Shown piece after piece: positions 42,241-52,697 of a stretch of 64,000 nucleotides of DNA. Source of the stretch: an uncultured Chlorobiaceae bacterium (lineage in GTDB: Bacteria > Bacteroidota > Chlorobiia > Chlorobiales > Chlorobiaceae); contig CAIMCD010000038.1 in assembly GCA_903839405.1 (NCBI GenBank), positions 93,393 through 157,392 of the forward strand. Direction: 5' to 3'. Position 1 is the first letter of the stretch; each line of letters opens with the position of its first letter. The notes beneath the pieces were generated by a model, which was not told the origin of the DNA, searched no databases, and saw only the letters and a program-made list of their open reading frames with translations. The position numbers and the translations under genes were made by a program.

Positions 42241-42712
42241 CGTTCAATGCAAAATGTTGTGGAAAATCCCCTTGAAACTCCTGTTCAACAGGATAAAACA
42301 TTCAATATAACAAAGCAAGCAGGATAATCAGTGGGGAGAGGCTTTGGATGGGGTTGTCGGTGTGCATGGGAACTCTTCTGATGCAGATGATGTGTCAGCA
42401 GAAATCTCTCCGGCCATGAGTGGCGTAATATTTTTTCTTATCTTATAATGCAGTAAAAATGCTTCAGCTTGAGAATCTGCTCCCATCATGATGCATACAT
42501 CTCATACGGCATTACTCTGTACGCGGGTCAGACTCTCATGTCATCTCGAAAATGCTGCTTCCGCTTCAAGATGTTCTGGGGTCTTGTCCCGGAAATATCC
42601 ATGGCAACGCATGAACGCTTGTAAAATAATGCTTGACATCGAAGGCTCCTCGGCGGTCAACACTTTTTTATAAAGGGCATTTAATCTTATTCAACTGCAA
42701 AAGAGTGCACTT
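42241..42712. other. Intergenic region between divergent glyS and the terpene-cyclase-like gene
   Basis: I see no convincing gene in these 472 bases. A 32-codon frame on minus (42541-42639) ends in an internal stop, with an open frame continuing for a dozen codons after it, and I do not call it. Promoters for both flanking genes should be here. Confidence 0.4.
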
Positions 42713-43372
42713 ATGAATCTGGCGCCGTTTCCACTTTTTCTTGTGCTGTTCAGCGGATTCTGCTGGACGGTGGTCTATATCGAGAGCATTCGGGTGGGGT
42801 TCAGGGATTCAACCTATGCGATGCCCTTCTGGGCACTGGCGCTCAATATTGCGTGGGAGTTGTTGCAGGCGGCGCTGGAGTACCAGCAGGCCGGTTTTGT
42901 GCTGCAGGTCGGCATTTCGGGCCTCTGGTTTCTGCTCGATTGTGGGGTGCTCTACACCTATTTCCGTTTCGGTAAAAAATATTTTCCCCCAACTCTTTCC
43001 TCCCGGTGGTTTTACCTGTGGAGCACCCTTGTGCTGCTGACGGCATTCATTGTGCAATATGTTTTTTTGCTGGAGTTCGGGCTCTACCTTGGCCGGGCCT
43101 ATGCGGCTTTTCTGCAGAATCTGCTGATGTCGGTGCTCTTTATCGATATGCTGGTGCGGCGCGGGAGCAGCGAGGGCCAAAGCATGAGCATCGCCCTTGG
43201 CAAATGGCTTGGCACGCTTGCGCCAACCATTTATTTCGGTATTCTCGGTTCAATTAATCTGAAGGGCGCGAACCTGTTGCTGCTCGTGGTTGGCGGCTTT
43301 TGCTCACTTTTTGATGTGATCTATATCGTGATGCTTGCACAAACAAAAGCTGAGGAAAAGCGAGGAGCATAA
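42713..43372 (+). CDS. Seven-helix membrane protein resembling transmembrane terpene cyclases
   Basis: The 219-residue hydrophobic protein has about seven membrane helices. Its pattern fits bacterial relatives of the Pyr4/PaxB-type transmembrane terpene cyclases: RDSTYAMPFWALALNIAWEL near the N-terminus, a central YTYFRFGKKYFP and AYAAFLQNLLMSVLFIDML. The NIAWE motif is characteristic of that group. The substrate in a phototroph is unknown, possibly a prenylated product. It faces the DUF4337 gene tail to tail. I base the family call on remembered patterns, so a homology search should confirm it. Confidence 0.6.
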   Translation: MNLAPFPLFLVLFSGFCWTVVYIESIRVGFRDSTYAMPFWALALNIAWELLQAALEYQQAGFVLQVGISGLWFLLDCGVLYTYFRFGKKYFPPTLSSRWFYLWSTLVLLTAFIVQYVFLLEFGLYLGRAYAAFLQNLLMSVLFIDMLVRRGSSEGQSMSIALGKWLGTLAPTIYFGILGSINLKGANLLLLVVGGFCSLFDVIYIVMLAQTKAEEKRGA

Positions 43373-43397
43373 ACAGCCCCGCGCTTGTAAACGAAGG

Positions 43398-43979
43398 TCA
43401 GGAGAGCAGTTTGGCCAGAAAATCAGGGTGCAGCGGCCAGCCGGCAATTCCGGCAACTCCCATGACGATGCCGAAGGCGGCAAAAACCCAGGCGAACCAG
43501 AGCAGTTTGCGCTTTCCAACCAGGGAGGTTACGGCCAGCATGGCGAGCGAAATGGAGAGTGAGGCGTCGGAGAGGTCGAACTGGTCATCCCGGAAGTTCA
43601 GGGCGTCATACTGTTTTTCAAACCCTTTGGCCAGGCCGGAGATGGTGGCTTCATCCTTCTGGTAGCGCACAATCACCTCCTGATAGGCTTTCTGCTGCTT
43701 CAAAAGCTCACGGTTGCCTTGCTCCCTGGCCATCCCCATGAGTGCATTCACCTGGTTCAACCCCAGTTCAGCCAGATGGTGCTTGATTTTTTTCGACTGG
43801 TACTCGTTCCAGCGGTCAACCGAATCAGACTTTGCCTGGAGCATCGCCTGGACGATATTATCATCCTTGACCTTTGCGATGGCCATGACAACGGAAATGA
43901 TGGCTACGCTGATGGCCACCCAGTTATTGAGCCGGTTTTTGGCTTCGGAGAGGTCAAGCCGTTCCTGAAGATCGTTCAT
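43398..43979 (-). CDS. DUF4337 membrane protein
   Basis: The 193-residue protein has an N-terminal helix (NNWVAISVAIISVVMAIA), a long polar helical middle (QAKSDSVDRWNEYQSKKIK; LLKQQKAYQEVIVRYQKDEA) and a C-terminal membrane pair (SISLAMLAVTSLV; WFAWVFAAFGIVMGVAGIA). This layout fits the DUF4337 family, which has no known function. It is transcribed divergently from the neighbouring methyltransferase gap with little space, and its stop lies about 25 bases from the stop of the terpene-cyclase-like gene. Confidence 0.75.
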   Translation of the reverse strand: MNDLQERLDLSEAKNRLNNWVAISVAIISVVMAIAKVKDDNIVQAMLQAKSDSVDRWNEYQSKKIKHHLAELGLNQVNALMGMAREQGNRELLKQQKAYQEVIVRYQKDEATISGLAKGFEKQYDALNFRDDQFDLSDASLSISLAMLAVTSLVGKRKLLWFAWVFAAFGIVMGVAGIAGWPLHPDFLAKLLS

Positions 43980-44035
43980 CTCTTGCTTAAGCCCTTTTAT
44001 TGGTAAACATGACGTTCAGCCCGTTGCCGCTTCCC

Positions 44036-44554
44036 TTATGAGTAGACCCAGACGTGAGCCGGAGGGAAGTTCTGCAAAACGAAATGTTTGCGTGCCTTGC
44101 GTTTAAAATCAACCTCCTCAAGCGGATCCTTCAGCCCATAGGTAAAGATGACGCACCAGCTCACCAGCCCGTTGCTGTACAGATGATTAAGGAGAGGAAT
44201 AAATGATGTTTTGAACGGGTTGTTGATCAAGGGAATCGAGACCACAAGGCCGGTGCGCTCGGTAACTTTTTTCAACTGCTCCAGCGCACAGGAATTGACG
44301 ATGTTCAGGTGGGGATAGTTCTGCTGCAGCAAGGCACAGAACTCACGGTCAATTTCAACGAGCAGCGGGTTGAGGCTCTCAATATGCTTGGTTATGGCGC
44401 CGGTGCCGGCTCCGATCTCCATAACGGTGGTTTGATCCAATCCTTTTATTGACTTGAAGATAGCTTTAGCCAGGAAGTCAGAAGAGGGAATCACCGAGCC
44501 AACGGTCTGGGGATTCCGCAAATATTTTTTCAGAAACAATATCTCTTTACGCAT
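44036..44554 (-). CDS. Small class I SAM-dependent methyltransferase (phospholipid-methyltransferase-like)
   Basis: The 172-residue protein has KKYLRNPQTVGSVIPSS, the start typical of phospholipid N-methyltransferase (PmtA-like) and related enzymes, then the SAM motif VMEIGAGTGAITKHI, and an acidic motif II-like LLVEIDREFC. The short length (PmtA is about 190-200) and lack of a signal peptide suggest a cytoplasmic membrane-surface enzyme. The substrate is not determined by sequence; rRNA-type and lipid-type relatives both have the motif. Confidence 0.75.
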   Translation of the reverse strand: MRKEILFLKKYLRNPQTVGSVIPSSDFLAKAIFKSIKGLDQTTVMEIGAGTGAITKHIESLNPLLVEIDREFCALLQQNYPHLNIVNSCALEQLKKVTERTGLVVSIPLINNPFKTSFIPLLNHLYSNGLVSWCVIFTYGLKDPLEEVDFKRKARKHFVLQNFPPAHVWVYS

Positions 44555-44631
44555 GTATGGAACTGCTTTTTAAATAGGTGGCAGGGGAATTCTGCACTAA
44601 TATCATCTTTCATGATCGATTTTTCAAGGCT

Positions 44632-45801
44632 CTAACCCTCTTTTGCGGCCGAGTGCCCTTTTTTTGCGCTTTTGTGCAGAGGCGCCTTTTTCCCTTTTTT
44701 CGTTGCAACCTTTGATGAAACAAGAGGGTGCCTGGCTTTTTTGACCTGCACTTTCGGGGTATGCTGCCGGGTTTTTATTGTTTGTTTCGCTTTTATTCCG
44801 GTTTTTGAGTGTGCAACTCCGCGCCTTTTCTCCCTGAGGGCGGCTTTTGACAAGAGCGCTTTTCTTTTGCTGTTGCGTATCCGCCTGATGGCCGAGGGTT
44901 TCAGCTTTCTGAGCGCCGGAACTTCAGATGCTATCCGGGCGCGGCTGGAATCGCCTCTGGAGGCGAGTGCGAAGCGGGCCGTGTCGGGGGTGATGCCGAA
45001 TGCCCGGTCAAACATCTCGGCGGCAACACTCCATCGGTCGGTTTTCGCATTCAGTATCACGAGCACCACATCCTTTTGCTCCCTGATGGCTCGGCCGATC
45101 AGGCAGCAGCCAGCTTTCCAGGTATAACCGGTCTTGATGCCGACGGTGTAGGGATATCTGTCCAGCAGTTTGTTGTGGGTTTTCAGTGCGTAGGCCTTGC
45201 GGGTGGTTTGCTCGATAAAGACCGCTTGCGGAAGGCGGGCGACCATGTTGAAGACCGGGTTCCGGATGGCATGTTCTGTTAGCAGCAGAAGATCTCTTGC
45301 TGTGGAGATGTTGCCGGCATAGCGGCGTTCATCAAATCCGGCCGGGTTGGTAAAGTGGGAATTTTTCATCCCGAGCTGTTTTGCCCTCGAGTTCATGGCC
45401 GCAACAAAGGCGTCAACACTGCCCGAGAGATGGATGGCTATGGCAAACGCCGCGTCGTTGCTGGAGTTGACCATGGCCGCTTTGACAAGATCGATCAGCT
45501 TTATTTTTTCACCCGTCTTGAAGCCCGCTATGGAGGGTTCGACCATGGTGGACTCTTTGGTAATGAGTACATCATCCTCAAGCCGGCCGCTTTCGATGGC
45601 CATAATGCAGGTCAGAATTTTTGTCAGGCTTGCCGGAGAGACCGGGCGGTCGATATCCTTGGCCATCAGGACTTTGGAGCTACCTCTCTCTTGAACTATA
45701 TAGGAGGCTATGGGTAGTTGCAGGGTATCATTGTTCACCGCAGCCTGCAGGGGAAGCGGCAAGAGCTGGAGTGAGAGGAGTAGAAAAATTATAACTCTCA
45801 T
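44632..45801 (-). CDS. D-alanyl-D-alanine carboxypeptidase (S11, PBP5/6-like) with Lys-rich tail
   Basis: S11 carboxypeptidases trim pentapeptide side chains of peptidoglycan. The 389-residue precursor begins with a signal peptide (MRVIIFLLLSLQLLPLPLQA) and carries the active-site triad motifs SLTK (in SPASLTKILT), SSN (SSNDAAFA) and KTG (VGIKTGYTWKAG). I chose the ATG at 45801 because the upstream extension of 48 codons is not signal-like. The last 80 residues are very Lys/Arg-rich (KRKALLSKAALREKRRG and AKKGHSAAKEG), not found in PBP5, where an amphipathic membrane anchor is normal. Confidence 0.88.
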   Translation of the reverse strand: MRVIIFLLLSLQLLPLPLQAAVNNDTLQLPIASYIVQERGSSKVLMAKDIDRPVSPASLTKILTCIMAIESGRLEDDVLITKESTMVEPSIAGFKTGEKIKLIDLVKAAMVNSSNDAAFAIAIHLSGSVDAFVAAMNSRAKQLGMKNSHFTNPAGFDERRYAGNISTARDLLLLTEHAIRNPVFNMVARLPQAVFIEQTTRKAYALKTHNKLLDRYPYTVGIKTGYTWKAGCCLIGRAIREQKDVVLVILNAKTDRWSVAAEMFDRAFGITPDTARFALASRGDSSRARIASEVPALRKLKPSAIRRIRNSKRKALLSKAALREKRRGVAHSKTGIKAKQTIKTRQHTPKVQVKKARHPLVSSKVATKKGKKAPLHKSAKKGHSAAKEG

Positions 45802-45879
45802 GCAACGCTCTGCATGGGAGAAGAGGGAGGTCAAAGGGTGGCCCCTGTGCCTGGATTTTTCTGGTGCTTGGCTGTAAAC

Positions 45880-45911
45880 AGAAAGGCCCCTTTTTATAAA
45901 GGGACCTTTCT
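45880..45911 (-). terminator. Hairpin between the Lys-rich peptide gene and the D,D-carboxypeptidase gene
   Basis: AGAAAGG and CCCTTT on the left pair with AAAGGG and CCTTTCT on the right around a short loop, with one unpaired base on each side. It lies downstream of the Lys-rich exported peptide gene and upstream of the carboxypeptidase, and probably ends the former transcript. Confidence 0.6.
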
Positions 45912-46009
45912 TGAAACAAACGCCGCTGATTGAGCTTATCATCATTCGTCTTACCGTTTCAAATAGTCATCATTACCTCTTCATCATTCGTATCAGCGGG
46001 AAGTCGTTC

Positions 46010-46255
46010 TTACTTTACGGCTTCAGGAGCTGCTGCTGCTTTAGCGGCTTTCTTGGCAGCTTTCTTTTTGGAAACTTTCTTGGCAGCTTTCTTCTTGGAT
46101 GCTTTCTTTGCCTTAGGAGCCTCAGCCTTTGCATCAGCCTTTACTTCAACTGCTGGCTTTGCGTCTACTGCTTTATCTGCTGCGAAAGAAACACCACCAA
46201 ACATTCCGGTCATTGCAAGAGATACAATAATACCAGCAATAAGATTCTTTTTCAT
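46010..46255 (-). CDS. Exported Lys/Ala-rich small protein
   Basis: The 81-residue frame from the ATG at 46255 starts with a signal peptide (MKKNLIAGIIVSLAMTGMFG) and an Ala cleavage site, followed by an acidic-to-basic Ala/Lys-rich tail (AEAPKAKKASKKKAAKKVSK and more). The tail resembles histone H1-like repeats but the leader points outside the cytoplasm. It may bind anionic cell-wall or surface polymers; no function is known to me. It neighbours a carboxypeptidase whose tail has the same Lys-rich character. Confidence 0.75.
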   Translation of the reverse strand: MKKNLIAGIIVSLAMTGMFGGVSFAADKAVDAKPAVEVKADAKAEAPKAKKASKKKAAKKVSKKKAAKKAAKAAAAPEAVK

Positions 46256-46420
46256 TGTCTTAGTCAATTTGTCTTTTAAGGAAACATAAACTTAGTTCAT
46301 CTGTCATTCACCTTAATTCATACGCATCGCCATCAATATTCTTTCAAAAAAATTATTGAAAGGAGCAAGTAATCATGAGTTTCTGAAAATAAGTTCAAGG
46401 ATAGTCGGAAAGGAGCGTTC

Positions 46421-46723
46421 TCAGCCGGTCTGGATTTCGGTTTTAAGGGCGATCTCCTCAAGAATCGAGCTTACCCGCAGGCAGTTGGTGATCGGGCCGG
46501 TATAGACAATGCTGCGGCCACGGGTGTGCACCTCCCACGTAGATCGCTCGGCACTCTGGCGACTGCACTGTGTGGCCTTGATGATCTGCATGATCACTTC
46601 GTCAAACGAGTGCTCTTCATCATTGAACAAGACAACCCTGCAGGCGTCAAGCAGGCCGCTATCGGAGAGCTTTTCAGTCTGCCTTGTTTCCGGTGTTGCT
46701 CCGGATGCCGTCCAGCTATTCAT
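46421..46723 (-). CDS. clpS: ATP-dependent Clp protease adaptor ClpS
   Basis: ClpS delivers N-degron substrates to ClpAP/ClpCP. The 100-residue protein has a flexible N-terminal tail and the conserved core [20 protein letters not shown], with the later hydrophobic segment [20 protein letters not shown]. The length (family 85-105) and core match well. The neighbouring clpA or clpC gene is not in view, so it is a lone adaptor here. Confidence 0.9.
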   Translation of the reverse strand: MNSWTASGATPETRQTEKLSDSGLLDACRVVLFNDEEHSFDEVIMQIIKATQCSRQSAERSTWEVHTRGRSIVYTGPITNCLRVSSILEEIALKTEIQTG

Positions 46724-46797
46724 TGGTCTCGAAATGGAGTTGTTAAAAAAAGTAAAATACAGAGTCCTCTCCAGGGAGGCAAGTGGGAGCTTATGCC

Positions 46798-47751
46798 TTA
46801 CGCTTCAATAACCGGCTCAAGGGCTCCAAGTGAAAATTCCCCGTTTCGGGAGACCCTCATGGCACATCGGGCTCCTACCGGCAGGGTGAGCAGATTTTGG
46901 ATATGGCCGTACGAGAGTCCCCTCATGACCGGAGCTTCCCGGTTGCTATGCTGCAGGCAGTAGTAGTTGAAAATGGTTTTAAGCCGCTCCTCATCACGTG
47001 TTGGTTCGGGTTCATGACTGAACTGGCCGAAAAGCACGCCCCGGCTTCTGGAAAAGAGAGCGGCATTGTCGAGATGCGAGAGCATCCGGTCGATACGGTA
47101 GGCCGGTTCATTGATGTCTTCCAGAAAGAGCAGCGCATCGTTCAGTGATGGCAGGTAAGGCGTGCCGATCATGGACGAGAGCACGGAGAGGTTGCCGCCG
47201 ATCAGTCGCCCTTCCGCTTGCCCTTCCCGGATGCAGGTCAGGGGATGGCTGGGGTGGTTGTGAAGCTGCTTTGCATAGGCCACAGAGGTGAGCATACCCC
47301 AGAAATGCTCTTCGGTGTAGGGCGATGGTTCGTGCAGTTCGGTTGTCAGCATCGGGCCTGAAAAACTGATCAGTCCGGTTTTTGCAAACACGGCAAGCGC
47401 CAGGGCGGTAATATCTGAATAGCCGACAAGGATTTTCGGATTGGCCGCAATCAGATCGTAATTTACTTTTTTTAATAGTCTTGAGGCTCCAGCTCCTCCC
47501 CGGAGGCAGATGATTGCCTTTATGTCGGGATGCTGGAACATCTCATTGATATCCTGCAGTTTTTCCAGATCAGCAATAGCCGGATCGGTGTCGATGCGGT
47601 TGAGATGGCGCGCGGGTTGGACGCGGTAGCCGTTTTTTTCAAGATAGAGTACCGCCTGACCGATTTTGTCAGGATAAGCGCAGTGTGACGAGGGGGAGAT
47701 AAGCCCGATGGTCTCTCCCTTGCGCAGGGCTTTTGGAGTAAGGATTTTCAT
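46798..47751 (-). CDS. Murein tetrapeptide L,D-carboxypeptidase (S66 family)
   Basis: S66 carboxypeptidases remove the terminal D-Ala from murein tetrapeptides during recycling, in the cytoplasm. The 317-residue protein has the family start [24 protein letters not shown], the nucleophile region [12 protein letters not shown], and the later [19 protein letters not shown]. There is no signal peptide. The ATG at 47751 was chosen; the terminator at 47761 lies upstream and separates it from atpDC. Confidence 0.9.
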   Translation of the reverse strand: MKILTPKALRKGETIGLISPSSHCAYPDKIGQAVLYLEKNGYRVQPARHLNRIDTDPAIADLEKLQDINEMFQHPDIKAIICLRGGAGASRLLKKVNYDLIAANPKILVGYSDITALALAVFAKTGLISFSGPMLTTELHEPSPYTEEHFWGMLTSVAYAKQLHNHPSHPLTCIREGQAEGRLIGGNLSVLSSMIGTPYLPSLNDALLFLEDINEPAYRIDRMLSHLDNAALFSRSRGVLFGQFSHEPEPTRDEERLKTIFNYYCLQHSNREAPVMRGLSYGHIQNLLTLPVGARCAMRVSRNGEFSLGALEPVIEA

Positions 47752-47760
47752 ACCGGTCAA

Positions 47761-47805
47761 AAAAAAACATCAGCACTCCGGCTAACCGGCGCTGATGTTT
47801 TTTTT
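47761..47805 (-). terminator. Rho-independent terminator between atpC and the S66 carboxypeptidase gene
   Basis: The perfect 14-base stem AAAAAAACATCAGC (47761-47774) pairs with GCTGATGTTTTTTT (47791-47804), giving T-runs on both strands. The loop also contains a small CCGG/CCGG stem. It should end the atpDC transcript. Confidence 0.85.
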
Positions 47806-47823
47806 ACTCATTGCCATTGCAAA

Positions 47824-48090
47824 TCAGGAGATGGTTTCGGTCAGCAGTATTGCTTTATTGCTGCTGACTTCAAAAAAACCGTCCGAAATGGAAAATGATT
47901 TTTCGCTTTTATCCGCCAAGGCAAGCTTGACCTTGCCGTTTTTCAGCGAGGAGAGCAGCGGGGCGTGGTTTTTCAGAATCTGAAAAAGTCCGTTTTCGCC
48001 CGGCGCCGTTACACTCACAACCTCCCCGGAAAAGTAAAGTTTCTGGGGAGTGACGATCTCTATCTGGAAGCCTTTTTCGGAAGTAGCCAT
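47824..48090 (-). CDS. atpC: ATP synthase epsilon subunit (short form)
   Basis: The 88-residue protein carries the N-terminal beta-sandwich of epsilon: [20 protein letters not shown] and [19 protein letters not shown]. It ends at the point where the C-terminal helical hairpin starts in longer epsilon subunits. That hairpin inhibits ATP hydrolysis, so this version probably lacks that control. It lies 15 bases after atpD and is followed by a strong terminator. Confidence 0.93.
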   Translation of the reverse strand: MATSEKGFQIEIVTPQKLYFSGEVVSVTAPGENGLFQILKNHAPLLSSLKNGKVKLALADKSEKSFSISDGFFEVSSNKAILLTETIS

Positions 48091-48105
48091 GGTTCTCGCG
48101 TCTGT

Positions 48106-49581
<1,476 letters not shown>

Positions 49582-49619
49582 TCACTTGTTCTTGCTGTGT
49601 TATGGCTATTCCTGACAGG

Positions 49620-49692
49620 AGCCACCTGAGGGAGTCGAACCCACGACCTACTATTTACGAAACAGTTGCTCTACCAACTGAGCTAAGGTGGC
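49620..49692 (-). tRNA. tRNA-Thr (anticodon CGU)
   Basis: The minus strand folds as a tRNA: acceptor GCCACCT/AGGTGGC, D-stem GCTC/GAGC, anticodon stem ACTGT/ATAGT with loop TTCGTAA, and T-loop TTCGACT. Anticodon CGU reads ACG (Thr). The T-stem GTGGG/CCCTC has one U-U mismatch. CCA is not encoded. It lies 125 bases upstream of atpD on the same strand. Confidence 0.92.
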
Positions 49693-49867
49693 CTAAGCAT
49701 AGCAAAAAATCAAGCCGAAATATAATTTTTTTGGTATAGAAACACAAAGATTAATGCAGCAGCATTTATCGCCTTGAAAAAAAGGAAGAATTGTATATTT
49801 AAAGAGCATGGTCAATGCTACTCTTGAAATGTTTGGTCAACCTGCAACATATATAAGGATGAGGAGT

Positions 49868-50395
49868 ATGATAAAGAGATTTAGTTACGGCGTGCATTGT
49901 TTGCTTCTTGGTTCTCTTTTGCTTGCGGCTATGGCTCAAAGCGTGGTTGCTGGCCCGATAGCTCCTAAGTTTACGGCGGTGTCGCTTGACGGGAAGAGTG
50001 TGGGATCGGCATCTCTTGCTGGTAAAGCCTACATTGTGAATTTTTTTGCATCCTGGTGTCCTCCCTGCCGCGCAGAGGTTCCGGATATGGTGCTTCTGCA
50101 GAGTAAATATGCAAGCAAAGGGTTTACCTTTATTGGTATGGCAGTCAGTGACGGTGAGCCGGCCATCAGGGAGTTTGCCAAAAACAACAGGATCAACTAT
50201 CCGGTTGTGATGGCGAGTGATCAACTGGTCAGCTCTTTCAGCAAATATGCCGACGGTGGTATCAACGGTATTCCAACCTCCTTTGTTGTAAACTCTTCAG
50301 GCCGTATTATCCAGGTCATTGTTGGTGCAAGAAGCAAGGATGTGTTTGAAAAGCTGATTCTTGAGGCGCTCCGCAAGCCGGGCACAACGAAATAA
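49868..50395 (+). CDS. Periplasmic TlpA/ResA-type thioredoxin
   Basis: The protein of about 175 residues has a signal peptide (LLLGSLLLAAMAQSVVAG) and a thioredoxin-like domain with active site FFASWCPPCRAEVPDM, followed by GFTFIGMAVSDGEP and the cis-Pro region GGINGIPTSFVV. Family members keep cysteines reduced for cytochrome c maturation or other exported thiol proteins, fitting an organism with fccA. Other in-frame ATGs lie at 49859 and upstream; the spacing of GAGGAG favours none clearly. A terminator follows before pckG. Confidence 0.88.
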   Translation: MIKRFSYGVHCLLLGSLLLAAMAQSVVAGPIAPKFTAVSLDGKSVGSASLAGKAYIVNFFASWCPPCRAEVPDMVLLQSKYASKGFTFIGMAVSDGEPAIREFAKNNRINYPVVMASDQLVSSFSKYADGGINGIPTSFVVNSSGRIIQVIVGARSKDVFEKLILEALRKPGTTK

Positions 50396-50470
50396 TGAAT
50401 ATCAGGATATGATTGATGGTTTTCAGCTCCGGTGGCCGATTAATCCGGATAGCATCTTTTTTCTTTCTTT

Positions 50471-50508
50471 ACGTCCGCACTCAGTGGTGATTGCGGACGT
50501 TTTTTTTT
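50471..50508 (+). terminator. Rho-independent terminator after the thioredoxin gene
   Basis: The stem ACGTCCGCA (50471-50479) pairs with TGCGGACGT (50492-50500) across a 12-base loop, followed by eight or nine T residues. Confidence 0.88.
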
Positions 50509-50528
50509 AACTCCAAGCAAGGATAAGA

Positions 50529-52400
50529 ATGATCACGAGTTCAATGCAGATCAATCCTCCGGATTATGTGAACAACAAAAAGCTGATCCAGTGGGTGCAG
50601 GAGACGGCGGACCTTTGTCAACCGGATGTGGTATGCTGGTGCGATGGGAGCCAGGAGGAGTATGACACCCTCTGTCAGCAGATGGTGGAGAGCGGTACCT
50701 TTATCAAGCTTTCGGAGGAGACGCGTCCGAACAGCTATCTCTGTCGTTCTGACCCGAGTGATGTTGCCCGGGTTGAGGACCGAACCTACATCTGCAGTCT
50801 TCGCCGCCAGGATGCAGGGCCGACCAACAACTGGGTTGCTCCCCGTGAGATGAAAGAGACCCTCAAAGGGCTCTTCAGCGGTTGTATGAAAGGGCGTACC
50901 ATGTATGTTATTCCTTTCAGCATGGGGCCGCTCGGCTCACCAATCGCCCATATCGGTGTTGAGATTTCCGATTCGCCCTATGTGGTAACCAATATGCGCA
51001 TCATGACGAGGATGGGACGCAAGGTGCTGGAGCTGCTTGGCGATAACGGTGAGTTTGTGCCTTGCCTGCACTCGGTTGGTGCCCCGCTTCATCCGGGAAC
51101 GGCTGACGTGCCGTGGCCGTGCAATGACAAAAAGTATATTGTGCATTTTCCCGAAGAGCGCTCAATTGTCTCTTTCGGCAGCGGTTATGGCGGCAATGCC
51201 CTCTTGGGCAAGAAGTGCTTTGCCCTGCGTATCGCCTCCTCCATGGCCCGAGATGAAGGGTGGCTTGCCGAGCATATGCTGATTCTTGGCGTTGAATCTC
51301 CGGAAGGCGAGAAAACCTATGTTGGCGCGGCATTCCCGAGTGCCTGCGGTAAAACCAATTTTGCCATGCTCATCCCTCCCCACTCGTTTGAGGGATGGAA
51401 GGTGACCACTATCGGTGATGATATTGCCTGGATCAAGCCCGGCGCCGATGGCCGCCTCCATGCAATCAATCCTGAGTACGGCTTTTTTGGTGTGGCACCG
51501 GGTACATCGGAAAAGTCAAATCCGAATGCCATGGCAACGCTGGGTAAAAACTGCATTTTTACCAATGTCGCCATGACTCCCGACGGGGATGTCTGGTGGG
51601 AGGGCATGACCGACGCTCCTCCCGATGAACTGATCGACTGGCAGGGTAATCGCTGGACGCCGGATTGCGGCCGGGTTTCTTCGCATCCGAATGCCCGTTT
51701 CACCTCCCCTGCAAGCCAGTGCCCTTCGCTTGATCCTGATTGGGAGGATCCGAAAGGGGTGCCGATCAGTGCCTTTATCTTTGGCGGTCGCCGTGGAGAT
51801 ACGGTGCCGCTCGTTTACCAGTCGGCAAACTGGAATTTTGGCGTTTACCTCGCCGCCACCATGGGTTCTGAAAAAACCGCCGCTGCTGCCGGCAAAATCG
51901 GCGAAGTCCGCCGCGACCCCTTTGCCATGATTCCTTTCTGCGGCTACCATATGGGTGACTATTTCAACCACTGGCTCCATGTTGGCCGTACGCTGCTTGA
52001 ACCGCCGAGAATTTTCGGGGTTAACTGGTTCCGCAAGGATGAGAACGGCAAGTTCCTCTGGCCAGGTTTTGGCGATAATATGCGGGTGCTGAAGTGGATT
52101 GTTGATCGTGTGCGCGGCAATGCTGCGGCTATCGAAAGTCCGCTTGGCTGGATGCCGAAGTATGATGCGATCGACTGGACTGGCCTTGATGAGATGACCT
52201 CCGAGAAGTTTTCAAAACTGATGTCGGTCGATCGTGAAGCCTGGAAAAAAGAGCTTCTTTCACATGAGGAGCTGTTTGCTTTGATTTATGATCGTCTGCC
52301 GAAAGAGTTTACCCATATCCGTGAACTGATGCTCTCAACCCTCTGGCTCTCTCCCGAGCATTGGTCGCTTGCACCCGAACGGTATGCGGTTGAAAACTAG
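50529..52400 (+). CDS. pckG: Phosphoenolpyruvate carboxykinase (GTP)
   Basis: PckG interconverts oxaloacetate and PEP with GTP, feeding gluconeogenesis from reductive-TCA products. The 623-residue protein has the GTP-PEPCK signature [13 protein letters not shown] with the active-site Cys273, and the conserved [19 protein letters not shown] and [22 protein letters not shown] precedes the ATG at 50529. Terminators stand on both sides, so it is monocistronic. Confidence 0.96.
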   Translation: MITSSMQINPPDYVNNKKLIQWVQETADLCQPDVVCWCDGSQEEYDTLCQQMVESGTFIKLSEETRPNSYLCRSDPSDVARVEDRTYICSLRRQDAGPTNNWVAPREMKETLKGLFSGCMKGRTMYVIPFSMGPLGSPIAHIGVEISDSPYVVTNMRIMTRMGRKVLELLGDNGEFVPCLHSVGAPLHPGTADVPWPCNDKKYIVHFPEERSIVSFGSGYGGNALLGKKCFALRIASSMARDEGWLAEHMLILGVESPEGEKTYVGAAFPSACGKTNFAMLIPPHSFEGWKVTTIGDDIAWIKPGADGRLHAINPEYGFFGVAPGTSEKSNPNAMATLGKNCIFTNVAMTPDGDVWWEGMTDAPPDELIDWQGNRWTPDCGRVSSHPNARFTSPASQCPSLDPDWEDPKGVPISAFIFGGRRGDTVPLVYQSANWNFGVYLAATMGSEKTAAAAGKIGEVRRDPFAMIPFCGYHMGDYFNHWLHVGRTLLEPPRIFGVNWFRKDENGKFLWPGFGDNMRVLKWIVDRVRGNAAAIESPLGWMPKYDAIDWTGLDEMTSEKFSKLMSVDREAWKKELLSHEELFALIYDRLPKEFTHIRELMLSTLWLSPEHWSLAPERYAVEN

Positions 52401-52428
52401 GAGTGTTTTTGAAAGTCGTATAACAGAG

Positions 52429-52456
52429 AAAGGGCGCCTGGAAGGGCGCCTTTTTC
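52429..52456 (+). terminator. Rho-independent terminator after pckG
   Basis: GGCGCC at 52433-52438 pairs with GGCGCC at 52445-52450 around a short loop, extended by A/T pairs, with one bulged G, and ends in TTTTTCTTTT. Confidence 0.8.
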
Positions 52457-52484
52457 TTTTACATCAGAGGCCCAGCGGGGAGAA

Positions 52485-52697
52485 TCAGTTCTGGTCGAGA
52501 GTGAATCCGATTTTAACGGTAACCTGCCAGTAGGTAATCTTTTGCTCCTCTACATGGCAACGGGTTTCAACAACTTCAACCCATTTGATGTTTCTGATAG
52601 ACTCGGCGGCTTTGGCCACGGCATTATTGACGGCATCTTCAATGCTGGTTGGCGAGGAGCCTACAATTTCGATTTTTTTATAGATGTGAGCGCTCAT
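52485..52697 (-). CDS. Dodecin-family flavin-binding protein
   Basis: The 70-residue protein matches dodecin: KKIEIVGSSPTSIEDAVNNA, IRNIKWVEVVETRCHV and a final YWQVTVKIGFTL. Dodecins form 12-subunit cages that store or buffer flavins (FMN or riboflavin), with a tryptophan in the stacking position (Trp39). It is oriented against pckG with a terminator between, and probably has its own promoter. Confidence 0.92.
   Translation of the reverse strand: MSAHIYKKIEIVGSSPTSIEDAVNNAVAKAAESIRNIKWVEVVETRCHVEEQKITYWQVTVKIGFTLDQN

Noticed and set aside
42541..42639. A 32-codon frame upstream of glyS on minus
   Set aside because: No ribosome binding site, an early stop with an unrelated continuation, and no family match I can see.
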